NCBI RefSeq assembly: GCF_040499845.1
Contig: NZ_CP159342.1
Span: forward strand, 310,001-374,000
Reading direction: 5' to 3'
DNA from: Micromonospora sp. CCTCC AA 2012012
GTDB taxonomy: Bacteria; Actinomycetota; Actinomycetes; Mycobacteriales; Micromonosporaceae
DNA: 64,000 nt
Shown here in pieces: positions 1 to 8,558 of this stretch (its first letter is position 1; each line of letters opens with the position of its first letter). Made by a program: the position numbers and the translations under genes. The notes beneath the pieces are model-generated. The model made no database searches and had not been told where the DNA came from. It was given only the letters and a program-made list of their open reading frames with translations.

Positions 1-2292
1 GACGACCTGGCCGCCGCCACCCTGGTCGCCACCCGGCTGATCCACGTCTGCGGGCTGGTCGCCTGGCCGGTGGACGCGGCGCTGCGCCCGGAGGGCAGCC
101 GGGGGCCGCTGGTGCGTACCCTCGCCAGCCACCTCGCCTACTACCGGCGCTGGGCCCGGACCTGGGAGTTCCAGGCCCTGCTCAAGGCCCGGCCGGCGGC
201 CGGCGACCTGGCGCTGGCCCGGGAGTGGATCGACCAGCTCGCGCCGCTGGTCTGGTCGGCCGCTGAGCGGCCGGAGGCGGTCGAGGACGTCCGGGCCATG
301 CGCCGGCGGATCATCGACAACGTCCCGCCGAAGGAGCTGGAACGCGAGATCAAGCGCGGGCCGGGCGGGCTGCGCGACATCGAGTTCGCCGTCCAGCTGC
401 TGCAACTGGTGCACGGTCGGGTCGACGAGTCGCTGCGGGTGCCCGGCACCATCCCCGCGCTGCGCGCCCTCGTCGCCGGCGGCTACGTCGGCCGCGCCGA
501 CGGCGAGGCGCTGCTGCGCGGCTACCGCTTCCTGCGCGGCGTCGAGCACCGGCTGCAACTGCAGGGACTGCGCCGCACCCACACCGTGCCGACCGAGCCG
601 GCCGCGCTGCGCTGGCTGGCCGCCGCGCTGGGCTACGCGGCCACCCCGGGCCGCAGCGCCGTCGAGGAGTTCCGCGCCGAGTGGGTCACCCACGCCACCG
701 AGGTACGCCGGCTGCACGCCAAGCTGCTCTACCGGCCGTTGCTGGAGTCCGTGGCCCGGGTGCCCGCCGACGGGCTGCGGCTCACCCCGGAGGCGGCCCG
801 ACGCCGGCTGGAGATCCTCGGTTTCGCCGACCCGGCCGGGGCGCTGCGCCACCTCCAGGCGCTCACCGGCGGGGTCAGCCGCACCGCGGCCATCCAGCGC
901 ACGCTGCTGCCGGTGCTGCTCAGCGAGTTCGCCGACGCCCCCGAACCCGACCGGGGGCTGCTCAACTACCGGCAGGTGTCCGACAAGCTCGGCAGCACCC
1001 CCTGGTATCTGCGGCTGCTGCGCGACGAGGGGCCGGTGGCCCGCCGGCTGGCCCGGGTGCTCTCCTCCTCCCGGTACGTCCCGGACCTGCTGGCCCGGGA
1101 GCCCGAGGCGTTGCGGATGCTCGCCGAGGACAGCGAGCTGACCCCCCGGCCCCGGGAGGTGCTCTGCGAGGGCTTCTCCGCCGCCGCGGCCCGGCACGCC
1201 GACCCGGAACAGGCCACCCGGGCGGTCCGCGCCCTGCGCCGCCGGGAACTGCTCCGGCTGGCCTGCGCCGACGTGCTCAGCCGAGCCGGCGCGCTCGCCC
1301 CGCTCACCCCGCGTCCCGAGCGCCGGCCGGTCCTCGCCGACGTCCACGCGGTCGGCACCGCCCTCTCCGACGTCACCGACGCCACCCTGGCCGCGGCGCT
1401 GCGAACCGCCCGGGCCGCCCAACCGGGACCGCCCGGCCTGCGCTTCGCGGTGATCGGCATGGGCCGGCTCGGCGGCTACGAGTCGAACTACCTCTCCGAC
1501 GCCGACGTGCTCTTCGTCTACGACCGCCCGGCCGGGACGAACGAGGGCGCGGCCAGCGCCGCCGCGCACGCCGTCGCCGAGGAGCTGCGCCGGCTGCTCG
1601 GGGTGCCCGCCCCCGACCCGCCGCTCGGCGTCGACGCCGACCTGCGCCCCGAGGGACGGCAGGGCCCACTGGTCCGCAGCCTCGCCGCGTACGCCCAGTA
1701 CTACGCCCGCTGGTCCAAGGTGTGGGAGGCGCAGGCGCTGCTGCGCGCCCGGTTCGTCTGCGGCGACGCCGACCTGGGCGCCGAGTTCGAGACGATGGTC
1801 GACCCGGTCCGCTACCCGGCGGACGGGCTGACCCGCGAGCAGGTGGTGGAGATCCGCCGGATCAAGGCGCGGGTGGAGACCGAGCGGCTGCCGCGCGGCG
1901 CCGACCCGGCCACCCACACGAAGCTCGGTCGGGGCGGGCTGTCCGACGTCGAGTGGGCGGTGCAGCTGCTCCAGCTGCGGCACGCCGGCCGGCTCCCGGC
2001 GCTGCGTGGCACCCGTACCCTCGACGCGCTCGCCGCCGCCCGGGACGCCGGGCTGGTCGACCCGGAGGACGCCGCCGAGATGGCCGCCGGGTGGACCCTG
2101 GCGGCGCAGGTCCGCAACGCGCTGATGCTGATCCGGGGCCGGTCGGGCGACCAGCTGCCCCGGCACGGCGTGGAGCTGGCCGGCGTGGTCCGGCTGCTCG
2201 GCCGCGAGGACCCGGGCGAGTTCCTCGACGAGTACCTCCGCACCACCCGCCGCTCCCGCGCCGCCATGGAACGCGTCCTCGACACCCCGTGA
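1..2292 (+). CDS. glnE: GlnE, bifunctional glutamine synthetase adenylyltransferase/deadenylylase (5' truncated)
   Basis: The frame is open from base 1, so the gene begins outside the window; about 763 C-terminal residues of a roughly 1000-residue family are present. GlnE attaches and removes AMP on a tyrosine of glutamine synthetase according to nitrogen status. The family has two nucleotidyltransferase halves. The tail of the first is seen (DAALRPEGSRGPLVRTL near the start). The second nucleotidyltransferase motif is clear at about 1444-1521 (GMGRLGGYESNYLSDADVLF, with the metal-binding SDAD). A second LRPEGRQGPLVRSL block follows. Its target, glnA, lies 6 kb away on the opposite strand and keeps a candidate tyrosine. 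No frameshift is visible. Confidence 0.97.
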   Translation, partial: DDLAAATLVATRLIHVCGLVAWPVDAALRPEGSRGPLVRTLASHLAYYRRWARTWEFQALLKARPAAGDLALAREWIDQLAPLVWSAAERPEAVEDVRAMRRRIIDNVPPKELEREIKRGPGGLRDIEFAVQLLQLVHGRVDESLRVPGTIPALRALVAGGYVGRADGEALLRGYRFLRGVEHRLQLQGLRRTHTVPTEPAALRWLAAALGYAATPGRSAVEEFRAEWVTHATEVRRLHAKLLYRPLLESVARVPADGLRLTPEAARRRLEILGFADPAGALRHLQALTGGVSRTAAIQRTLLPVLLSEFADAPEPDRGLLNYRQVSDKLGSTPWYLRLLRDEGPVARRLARVLSSSRYVPDLLAREPEALRMLAEDSELTPRPREVLCEGFSAAAARHADPEQATRAVRALRRRELLRLACADVLSRAGALAPLTPRPERRPVLADVHAVGTALSDVTDATLAAALRTARAAQPGPPGLRFAVIGMGRLGGYESNYLSDADVLFVYDRPAGTNEGAASAAAHAVAEELRRLLGVPAPDPPLGVDADLRPEGRQGPLVRSLAAYAQYYARWSKVWEAQALLRARFVCGDADLGAEFETMVDPVRYPADGLTREQVVEIRRIKARVETERLPRGADPATHTKLGRGGLSDVEWAVQLLQLRHAGRLPALRGTRTLDALAAARDAGLVDPEDAAEMAAGWTLAAQVRNALMLIRGRSGDQLPRHGVELAGVVRLLGREDPGEFLDEYLRTTRRSRAAMERVLDTP

Positions 2293-2371
2293 CGTCCGCC
2301 CGCACTCGGCCGCCGGTTGCCCCGGTTTCGCCCGGTCGGTCGCGTTGGCCGGGGGCAGGGCGGCGATGCGC

Positions 2372-2505
2372 GCTACGAACTTGATGGCAAGGATGGGTCA
2401 CACGCTCGCGCGGTGATCCGAGAGAGGAACCTTGCCGGGCAAGTGCCTCCAGGCTCGCCCGCTGCGATCCGGTGCGTGATTCATCTTTGTCATCAAGTTC
2501 GTAGC
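2372..2505. repeat. MITE-like element with 24-bp inverted termini
   Basis: The arms GCTACGAACTTGATGGCAAG... (2372-2395) and its reverse complement (2482-2505) match at 22 of 24 positions and flank about 86 bp without a coding frame. The element sits between the convergent ends of glnE and the next gene. A degenerate single arm of the same type lies at 29468-29495. It may be a non-autonomous mobile element or a large bidirectional terminator; no transposase is present. Confidence 0.6.
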
Positions 2506-2561
2506 GACGACGGAACGGTCTCGGCCGCCGCCGGCCCGGCGCAAGCGGTCCCGGCCTCGGC

Positions 2562-4166
2562 TCAGTCGCCCAGGGTGTAGGTGCCGGGGCGGGGGACGGT
2601 CACCGTGGTCCACGCGCCGTCGGCGGCGAGCGTCGCCCCGCCGGTCACCGGGAGCCAGCGGTCGTGCCGGACCCGGACCGGCACCTGGCCGGCAGCGGCC
2701 GTCCGGAAGGTGACCGACGCGCCGTCCTGACGGACCAGCACGCCCGGGGCACCCACCAGCGGCGTCGGGTCGGCGACCGCGTACAACCGCCAGTGCCGGT
2801 CGGACCAGACCTCGCTCAGGTACGGCAGACCGGCCCGGACCAGGTTCGCCTCGTCGCGGCCCACCCAGGACAGCTCGGCGTCGGGGACGGCCACGTACTG
2901 CACCGCGTTGTCGGCGAGCCAGGACCGGTAGCTGGCCGGGGTCAGCGCGACGCCGGTGCCGGTGGCCCCGGGGACCGTGGTGAAGAAGAGCGGGTTGCGG
3001 TCGATGTCCGCCTGGCGCAACCAGCCCCGGGCCAGCGGCACCTCGCCCATCCGGGCCGCCTCCCAGTAGTTCCGCGTCGGCGGCACCTCCACCCGGCCGG
3101 TCAGCCCTCGCCGGGCCAGTTCGGCGCGGAGCGGAGCGAAGTACGCCGGGTCGCTGGTCGGGTCGCTGCCGCTGCCCAGGTCGGCCGCCACCACCGGGGG
3201 CTGCCACCAACACACCACGCCCAGCAGCACCGCCACTGCGACCGCACCGGGGAGCCGTCCGTCGGCCCGGCGGGGCAGCCGGCGGTCGGCCCACCGGGGC
3301 AGCCGGGCGGTGGCGGCCAGCACGGGCAGGGCGAACATCACCACCAGACGGGTGGCGTTCAACCCGACCGGGGTGTGCACCAGCGCCGCCGCCAGCACCC
3401 CGACCGCCGACAGCAGCGCGCCCAGCCGTACCGGCCGGCCGGCCGCCAGCGCGGCCACCAGGAGGCTGGTCAGCACGGCGTGCAGGGTGTCGGTGCGGCT
3501 GATGTTCATCCAGCCGCCCTCGCCGAAGAGCAGGCCGGTCACCGCCAGCGGCAGCGCGGCGGGCAGGCCGAGCACCAGGCCGTCGGCGTAGCGGCGGGAC
3601 AGCAGCAGGGCGGCGCCGGCCAGGCCGACGAAGAGCCCGGCCACCGGGCTGGCCGCCGAGGCGAGCAGCGCCGCCGCCCCGGCCGGCGCCCAGCGCCGCC
3701 ACCGGCGGCCGGCCGGCCCGTCCACCCCGGCCGGCCCGGTTGTCGGCAGGGTGAGGGCGAGCAGCGCGGCCAGGCCGAAGGCCACCCCGAGGGCGTACGT
3801 CACCCGGCCGGAGACCAGGTTGCCGGCGATGGTCAGCACCCCCACCAGGCTGCCGAGCAGCGGCCGACGCACCCTCGTCCGCACCAGCAGGGCGGCGAAC
3901 GCGGCGGCCGAGGCGACCAGCGCGAGCACCCCGGTGGGGCGTACGCCGAGCAGGGCCATCAGCGGCGGGGAGACCAGGCTGTAGCCCCACGGGTGAACGC
4001 CGCCGTACCAACGCAGGTCCACCGGGGCGGCCCCGTGCGCGGCGAAGAACCCGGCGCGGGCCACCTGGGCCGACAGGTCCGAGCCCAGCGGCGGGAGCAG
4101 CAGCAGGAGCAGCCCGGCCAGGAGGGCGGACCCGGCGGCCAGCGCCACCACCCGACTGCCCCGCAT
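2562..4166 (-). CDS. Multi-pass membrane protein, GT-C-like, with C-terminal extracytoplasmic domain
   Basis: A 534-residue protein. The N-terminal two thirds are hydrophobic, with about ten predicted membrane spans. The first external loop contains SDLSAQVARAGFFAAHG and then a Trp-rich LRWYGGVHPWGYS, which resembles the Asp-containing first loop of GT-C glycosyltransferases (inference). The last 200 residues or so are soluble (RNYWEAARMGEVPLARG onwards) and end in a beta-rich stretch. ATG at 4166 is chosen because AGGAGG lies 5 nt upstream; an upstream in-frame GTG at 4172 overlaps that site. It diverges from two MptB-type mannosyltransferases, so a cell-envelope glycan role is plausible. 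The exact function is not recognised. Confidence 0.8.
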   Translation of the reverse strand: MRGSRVVALAAGSALLAGLLLLLLPPLGSDLSAQVARAGFFAAHGAAPVDLRWYGGVHPWGYSLVSPPLMALLGVRPTGVLALVASAAAFAALLVRTRVRRPLLGSLVGVLTIAGNLVSGRVTYALGVAFGLAALLALTLPTTGPAGVDGPAGRRWRRWAPAGAAALLASAASPVAGLFVGLAGAALLLSRRYADGLVLGLPAALPLAVTGLLFGEGGWMNISRTDTLHAVLTSLLVAALAAGRPVRLGALLSAVGVLAAALVHTPVGLNATRLVVMFALPVLAATARLPRWADRRLPRRADGRLPGAVAVAVLLGVVCWWQPPVVAADLGSGSDPTSDPAYFAPLRAELARRGLTGRVEVPPTRNYWEAARMGEVPLARGWLRQADIDRNPLFFTTVPGATGTGVALTPASYRSWLADNAVQYVAVPDAELSWVGRDEANLVRAGLPYLSEVWSDRHWRLYAVADPTPLVGAPGVLVRQDGASVTFRTAAAGQVPVRVRHDRWLPVTGGATLAADGAWTTVTVPRPGTYTLGD

Positions 4167-4201
4167 GCCCACCTCCTGACCGCGACCACCGTACTGGCAG
4201 C

Positions 4202-5611
4202 ATGTCCGGCGTGCCTCACCACCTCTCGCGATGGACCGGCCTGGCGGGTTCGGCCCTGCTCGCCCTGGCCGCCTGGCTCGGTGGCGCGCTGCCCCACGGC
4301 GACCTGCGCCCCACCCCGGTCAGCATCTGGCAGGGCCCGCACGGACCGCTGGTCGTCGGCGCCTGGCTGGTCGGCACCGGCCTGATGGCCTGGGCCTGGT
4401 GGTCGCTGCGCACCGGGCCGCCGTCGACCCGCTGGGTGCTGGTCACCGTCGCGCTCTGGCTGCTGCCGATGCTGGTCATTCCGCCCCTGGGCAGCCGGGA
4501 CGTCTACGCGTACGCCTGCCAGGGCGCCAGCTGGTCCGGCGGGATCAACCCGTACGAGCAGGGTGTCTCCGCGCTGCCCTGCCCGTGGCTGGACACCATC
4601 TCCTACATCTGGCGGGACACCGCGGCGCCCTACGGACCGCTCTTCGTGGTGCTCGCCGGGGCGGTGGTGAAGCTGACCGGGTCGCTGACCGGCAGCATCG
4701 TGCTGTTCCGACTGCTGGCCGTGGCCGGCGTCGCGCTGACCGCGTGGTCCCTGCCGGTGCTGGCCCGCCGCTGCGGGGTGCCCGTCGAGCGGGCGCTCTG
4801 GCTGGCGCTGGCCTCGCCGCTGGTCGCCGTGCACCTCGTCGGCGGCGCACACAACGACGCGTTGATGGTCGGCCTGCTCACCGCCGGGCTGGCCGTGGTG
4901 GCGTCCCGCCCGGGCCGCCCCGGGCCGCTGCTGGCCGCCGGGGTGCTGCTCGGGCTGGCCGCCGCGCTCAAGGTGACCGCGCTGGTGGTGGTGCCGTTCG
5001 CGGCCCTGGCCGCGATCGTCGGGCCGTACCGGTTCCGGGCGCTGCTGCGCGACGGCTGGTGGGTGGTCGCCGCCTCGGTGGTCACCGTCGTCGGCATCAC
5101 CTTCGCCGCCGGGCTGGACTTCGGCTGGGTCACCGGTCTGGAGCAGGGCAACCTGGTCATCGCCTGGACCTCACCGCCCACCGCGGTCGGCCAGACCGTC
5201 GGGTACGTGGCGGCGCTCTTCGGCGCGCACGTCGACGCGCTGCCGGTGACCCGGGCGATCGGCGTACTCGTGTTGGCGGTGCTGCTGATCTGGCTCTGGT
5301 GGCGGGCCCGGCACCGGGAACCGCTCTGGCACGCCGGCCTGGCGCTGGCCGCCACGGTGGCCCTGGCCCCGCTCTTCCACCCCTGGTACTGGACCTGGCC
5401 GCTGGCGGTGCTCGCCGCGACCGCCCGACGGACCGGCTGGTTCAGCCTGGTCGCGCTGGTCTCGTCGTTCCTGGTGCTGGCGGACGGCACCGGCCTGCCC
5501 CGGTTCACCAAGATGCCCGGCGCACCCCTGATGACGCTGTTGGTGATCGTGGTGGCCGTCCGGTTGGTACGGTCGGCCCGAGCGGCCCGCGAGCCGTCTC
5601 CCGCCGACTGA
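4202..5611 (+). CDS. mptB: MptB-type polyprenol-phosphomannose-dependent alpha-1,6-mannosyltransferase (copy 1)
   Basis: A 469-residue integral membrane protein with about 12 predicted spans. The family uses polyprenol-phosphate-mannose to extend an alpha-1,6-mannan core on the outer face of the membrane (lipomannan in mycobacteria and corynebacteria). Recognisable features are GSRDVYAYACQGASWSGGINPY, the first external loop with the acidic residue expected of GT-C enzymes, then DTAAPYGPLF, GGAHNDALMVGLL, the Lys in LAAALKVTALVVVPFA, and FHPWYWTWPLAV. The next gene begins within about 12 bp and is a close paralogue, so the two are probably co-transcribed. No strong ribosome site precedes the ATG. 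Confidence 0.88.
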   Translation: MSGVPHHLSRWTGLAGSALLALAAWLGGALPHGDLRPTPVSIWQGPHGPLVVGAWLVGTGLMAWAWWSLRTGPPSTRWVLVTVALWLLPMLVIPPLGSRDVYAYACQGASWSGGINPYEQGVSALPCPWLDTISYIWRDTAAPYGPLFVVLAGAVVKLTGSLTGSIVLFRLLAVAGVALTAWSLPVLARRCGVPVERALWLALASPLVAVHLVGGAHNDALMVGLLTAGLAVVASRPGRPGPLLAAGVLLGLAAALKVTALVVVPFAALAAIVGPYRFRALLRDGWWVVAASVVTVVGITFAAGLDFGWVTGLEQGNLVIAWTSPPTAVGQTVGYVAALFGAHVDALPVTRAIGVLVLAVLLIWLWWRARHREPLWHAGLALAATVALAPLFHPWYWTWPLAVLAATARRTGWFSLVALVSSFLVLADGTGLPRFTKMPGAPLMTLLVIVVAVRLVRSARAAREPSPAD

Positions 5612-5623
5612 GGAGAGGTGCCG

Positions 5624-7069
5624 GTGACCGGTCCCGGCGCGGTGCCCGCCGTCCGGGCCCGGTCCGTCCGGTACGCCGGACTGCTCGGTGCCGGCCTGCT
5701 CGCCGTGGCCGGCTGGCAGGGCGGGGCGTTGCCCGACGCCACCGGCACCACCCCGGTCGACATCTGGCGGGGGCCGTACGGGCCGCTGGTCATCGGCTGC
5801 TGGCTGCTCGGCACGAGTCTGCTGGTGGGTGCCTGGTGGGCGCTGCGGCACGGCGCCCCGTCGACCCGCTGGGCCCACCGGACCGCCGGGCTCTGGCTGC
5901 TACCGCTGCTGGCCGCGCCGCCGCTGGGCAGCCGCGACGTCTACTCGTACGCCTGCCAGGGCTGGACCTGGGCGCAGGGTGCCGATCCCTACCGGGTGGG
6001 GGTCGCCGCGGCCGGGTGTCCCTGGACGGACGCCGTGTCGCCGATCTGGCGGGACACCCCGGCGCCGTACGGGCCGTTCTTCGTGCTGCTGGCCGGGGCG
6101 GCCGTGCTGCTCGGCGGCGGCCTGGTCGGGACGCTCGTGCTGCTGCGGGTGCTCGCGGTGGCCGGGGTGCTGCTCGCCGCGCTCAGCGTGCCGGGGCTGG
6201 CCCGGGCGGCCGGGGTGCCGGCCCGGCGGGCGGCCTGGCTGACGCTGGCCTGCCCGCTGGTCGGAGTGCACCTGGTGGCCGGCGCGCACAACGACGCGTT
6301 GCTGCTCGGCCTGCTCCTGCTCGGCCTCCTGGTGCTGGTCCGGTCGCCCGGTACGCCGCGCGCGCTGCTGCTGGCCGGGGTGCTGCTCGGCCTGGCCGTG
6401 CTGGTGAAGGCGGTCGCGGTGGTGGTGCTGCCGTTCGCGGCGCTGGTCGCCGTGCGGGGCGCGCGCCCGGTCGGCGCCCTGCTGCGCGCCGCCGGCTGGC
6501 TGGCCGGGGGAGTGCTGGTCGCGTCGCTGGTCACCACGCTGGTCACCGGCCTCGGGCCGGGCTGGGTGGGCGGGCTGACGCACAGCGGTGACTCCGCGCA
6601 GTGGACCTCCCCGCCGACCGCCGTCGGCTTCGTCGTCGACTACGCGGGCGGGCTGGTCGGCCGGCGACCGGACGCGGTGCCGGTGGCCCGCCTGGTGGCT
6701 CTCGTGCTGCTCGCGGTGTTGCTGGTGGCGCTCTGGTGGCGGACGTGGCGGGCGTCCCGCGGGTCGGCCGGTCCACGGGTAGCCCTGACCGGGGCGGGGC
6801 TCGCGCTCGCCGCCACCGTCCTGCTCGCCCCCGTCTTCCACCCCTGGTACGCCACCTGGCCCCTCGGGGTGCTCGCGGTGGCGACGGTGGCCGGGACGGT
6901 CCGGTTCGTGCTGCCCTGCGCGGTGGTCTGCTTCCTCACCCTCCCGGACGGCACCAACCTGGCCCGGTTCACCAAGGCCCCCGGGGCGCTCGCGATGACC
7001 CTGCTGCTGGTGCTGCTCGCGGTCCGGGCGGCGCGGCTGGCCCTGGCCCGCCGCGCCGCACCCGGCTGA
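5624..7069 (+). CDS. mptB: MptB-type polyprenol-phosphomannose-dependent mannosyltransferase (copy 2)
   Basis: A paralogue of the preceding gene with the same landmarks in the same order: WRGPYGPLVIGCWLLG, GSRDVYSYACQGWTWAQGADPY, DTPAPYGPFFVLL, AGAHNDALLLGLLLLG, FHPWYATWPLGVLA, and a C-terminal FTKAPGALAMTLL. About 481 residues. GTG at 5624 is preferred over GTG at 5618 because AGGAGAGG at 5611-5618 then has a usable spacing. The pair looks like a tandem duplication whose copies have since diverged. They may act successively on one glycan or on different acceptors. A strong hairpin follows. Confidence 0.88.
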   Translation: MTGPGAVPAVRARSVRYAGLLGAGLLAVAGWQGGALPDATGTTPVDIWRGPYGPLVIGCWLLGTSLLVGAWWALRHGAPSTRWAHRTAGLWLLPLLAAPPLGSRDVYSYACQGWTWAQGADPYRVGVAAAGCPWTDAVSPIWRDTPAPYGPFFVLLAGAAVLLGGGLVGTLVLLRVLAVAGVLLAALSVPGLARAAGVPARRAAWLTLACPLVGVHLVAGAHNDALLLGLLLLGLLVLVRSPGTPRALLLAGVLLGLAVLVKAVAVVVLPFAALVAVRGARPVGALLRAAGWLAGGVLVASLVTTLVTGLGPGWVGGLTHSGDSAQWTSPPTAVGFVVDYAGGLVGRRPDAVPVARLVALVLLAVLLVALWWRTWRASRGSAGPRVALTGAGLALAATVLLAPVFHPWYATWPLGVLAVATVAGTVRFVLPCAVVCFLTLPDGTNLARFTKAPGALAMTLLLVLLAVRAARLALARRAAPG

Positions 7070-7080
7070 CCGCCCGCTGT

Positions 7081-7118
7081 ACCCGACCGGTCCCGCCCCG
7101 AGCCGGGACCGGTCGGGT
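7081..7118. terminator. Bidirectional hairpin terminator
   Basis: A perfect 15-bp stem (ACCCGACCGGTCCCG at 7081-7095 with its complement at 7104-7118) between the convergent mptB copy 2 and the membrane gene at 7122. There is no T-run, as is usual in high-GC actinomycetes. Confidence 0.75.
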
Positions 7119-7121
7119 GCG

Positions 7122-8087
7122 TCAGCGGGTGGGCCGGGTCGCCGGCACGGTGGTCGACCGTCGGCGGCCGGCCGCGAGCAGTGCGCCGGTGAACCCGACC
7201 AGGCCGACCACGGTGACCAGGACCGCCGCCGCGGCGAAGGTGGACCACGTCGGGGTGGCGTACCCGTGCAGCGACGCGGCGGTGAGCACCAGCGGTCGCA
7301 GCGTGAGCAGCCCGACCGGGACGCCGAGGGCGAGCGGCACCCAGAGGCCGTTGCGGTGCCGGCGCAGCAGCGCGCCGCCGACCAGCACGCCGGCCACGAA
7401 CAGCGCGGCACCGACCACCGGCATGATGCGCAGCCCGCCCCAGCGGTAGTAGCCCCACAGGTCGCCGAGCACCTGGCGACCGATCAGCAGGGCTGCCGTG
7501 ACGGCGCCCAGGAGAGGCGCGTACCGGGCCGGGGTCGAGGGCCGGTCGGGCAGGCCGAGGGCCACCAGCCCGAGCGCCACCTGCGGCAGCAGCACCAGCA
7601 GCGGCGGTCGGGGCAGCCCGGTCAGCGCGCCGACCGGCACCAGGGCGACGGTGAGCGCCACCGCCGTGGCCAGCGTCGCCCGTGCCCACCGTCCCGGCCG
7701 GACCGCCAGGGCCAGGATGGCCAACAGCCAACCGACCCAGGCGAGCACACCGATGGTGGCGAAGGGGCCGAACTGCGGCACCGCCAGGTCCGCCGGCAGG
7801 GGATGACGTTCCGCCGCCGCCCATGCCCCGGCGAGCGTCGCCCCGGCGGTGAGCGCGAGGACGGCCGCGAGGCGTACCCCGGGCACCAGGTCGCCGGCCC
7901 CGGCGGCCCGCAGCCGCTGACGGAGGCCGCCGCGGGCGAGGTCGGCGGCGTCCGCGATCGAGGGCCGGCGCCGCCCCGGTCCGGCCAGGTCGAGGTACGT
8001 CCCGATGATCTCGGCGCCGCGCTCCCGCCGGTAGTCCGCCGGGTACGTCCACAGCAGCCGCCGGTAGCGGCGCTCCAGGTCGCTCAT
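7122..8087 (-). CDS. Membrane protein paired with PadR regulator
   Basis: A 321-residue protein. A cytoplasmic N-terminal segment (ERRYRRLLWTYPADYRRERGAEIIGTYLDLA) resembles the start of the membrane proteins often coded beside PadR regulators in actinomycetes. It is followed by about eight hydrophobic spans. The start codon overlaps the PadR stop (ATGA at 8084-8087), so the two are translationally coupled, and AGGAGC precedes the ATG. Function is unknown; the pairing suggests the regulator controls membrane composition or a stress response. Confidence 0.85.
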   Translation of the reverse strand: MSDLERRYRRLLWTYPADYRRERGAEIIGTYLDLAGPGRRRPSIADAADLARGGLRQRLRAAGAGDLVPGVRLAAVLALTAGATLAGAWAAAERHPLPADLAVPQFGPFATIGVLAWVGWLLAILALAVRPGRWARATLATAVALTVALVPVGALTGLPRPPLLVLLPQVALGLVALGLPDRPSTPARYAPLLGAVTAALLIGRQVLGDLWGYYRWGGLRIMPVVGAALFVAGVLVGGALLRRHRNGLWVPLALGVPVGLLTLRPLVLTAASLHGYATPTWSTFAAAAVLVTVVGLVGFTGALLAAGRRRSTTVPATRPTR

Positions 8088-8446
8088 GCCGCTCCTCCCG
8101 CCAGGCGCAGGGCATTCGGCTGGGTGGCGGCGCGGCGGCGCAGCCGGGCGGTGGCCGCCTCGACGTTGCGTCGCAGCCGTTCCGTCTCGGCGGTGAGGGT
8201 GGCGGCTCCGGTGGGGGAGAGCCGGTAGTAGCGGCGCAGTCGGCCGTCCACCCTCTCCTCCCGGTCGACCTCCACCAGGGCGGCGTCGACGAGCCGGTCC
8301 AGGGCGCCGTAGAGGGTGCCGGGGCGCAGCGTCACCCGGCCGTCGGAGAGGGTGCCGACCTCGCCGATGAGGCCGTAGCCGTGCATGGGCCCGGCGGCCA
8401 GCGCGGTGAGGATCAGGTACGTGGGTTCACGTAACGGGGTGTCCAT
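8084..8446 (-). CDS. PadR family transcriptional regulator
   Basis: A 120-residue PadR protein. The winged-helix signature is seen in PTYLILTALAAGPMHGYGLIGEV, LRPGTLYGALDRLVDAALVEV and RRYYRLSPTGAATL, followed by an amphipathic C-terminal helix for dimerisation. PadR proteins usually repress their own operon and a neighbouring membrane or transporter gene. ATG at 8446 is chosen over TTG at 8455: TATATT lies 7 nt before it and no Shine-Dalgarno is present, which fits a leaderless transcript. The AT-rich box at 8453-8462 stands out in this GC-rich sequence and may also be the operator (inference). Confidence 0.92.
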   Translation of the reverse strand: MDTPLREPTYLILTALAAGPMHGYGLIGEVGTLSDGRVTLRPGTLYGALDRLVDAALVEVDREERVDGRLRRYYRLSPTGAATLTAETERLRRNVEAATARLRRRAATQPNALRLAGGAA

Positions 8447-8453
8447 GCCCCGC

Positions 8454-8459
8454 AATATA
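8454..8459 (-). promoter_or_regulatory. -10 element of leaderless padR promoter
   Basis: TATATT on the minus strand ends 7 nt before the ATG at 8446. No -35 resembling TTGACA is evident. Confidence 0.5.
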
Positions 8460-8499
8460 TCGGACGCGAAGGTATCCGGGTGCCCGTAGCAAAGCCGAC

Positions 8500-8530
8500 G
8501 GGCCGGCCCCGCGAGTCGCGGAGCCGGCCC
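8500..8530 (-). terminator. glnA terminator hairpin
   Basis: Stem GGGCCGGC-CCGCG with loop AGT and matching right arm, one internal mismatch, 29 nt beyond the glnA stop. Confidence 0.7.
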
Positions 8531-8558
8531 GGCCGGTGGACGTGCTGGTGTCGACCGC

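Noticed and set aside
5618..5623. GTG 5618 as start of the second mptB
   Set aside because: It overlaps the ribosome site; GTG 5624 gives proper spacing.
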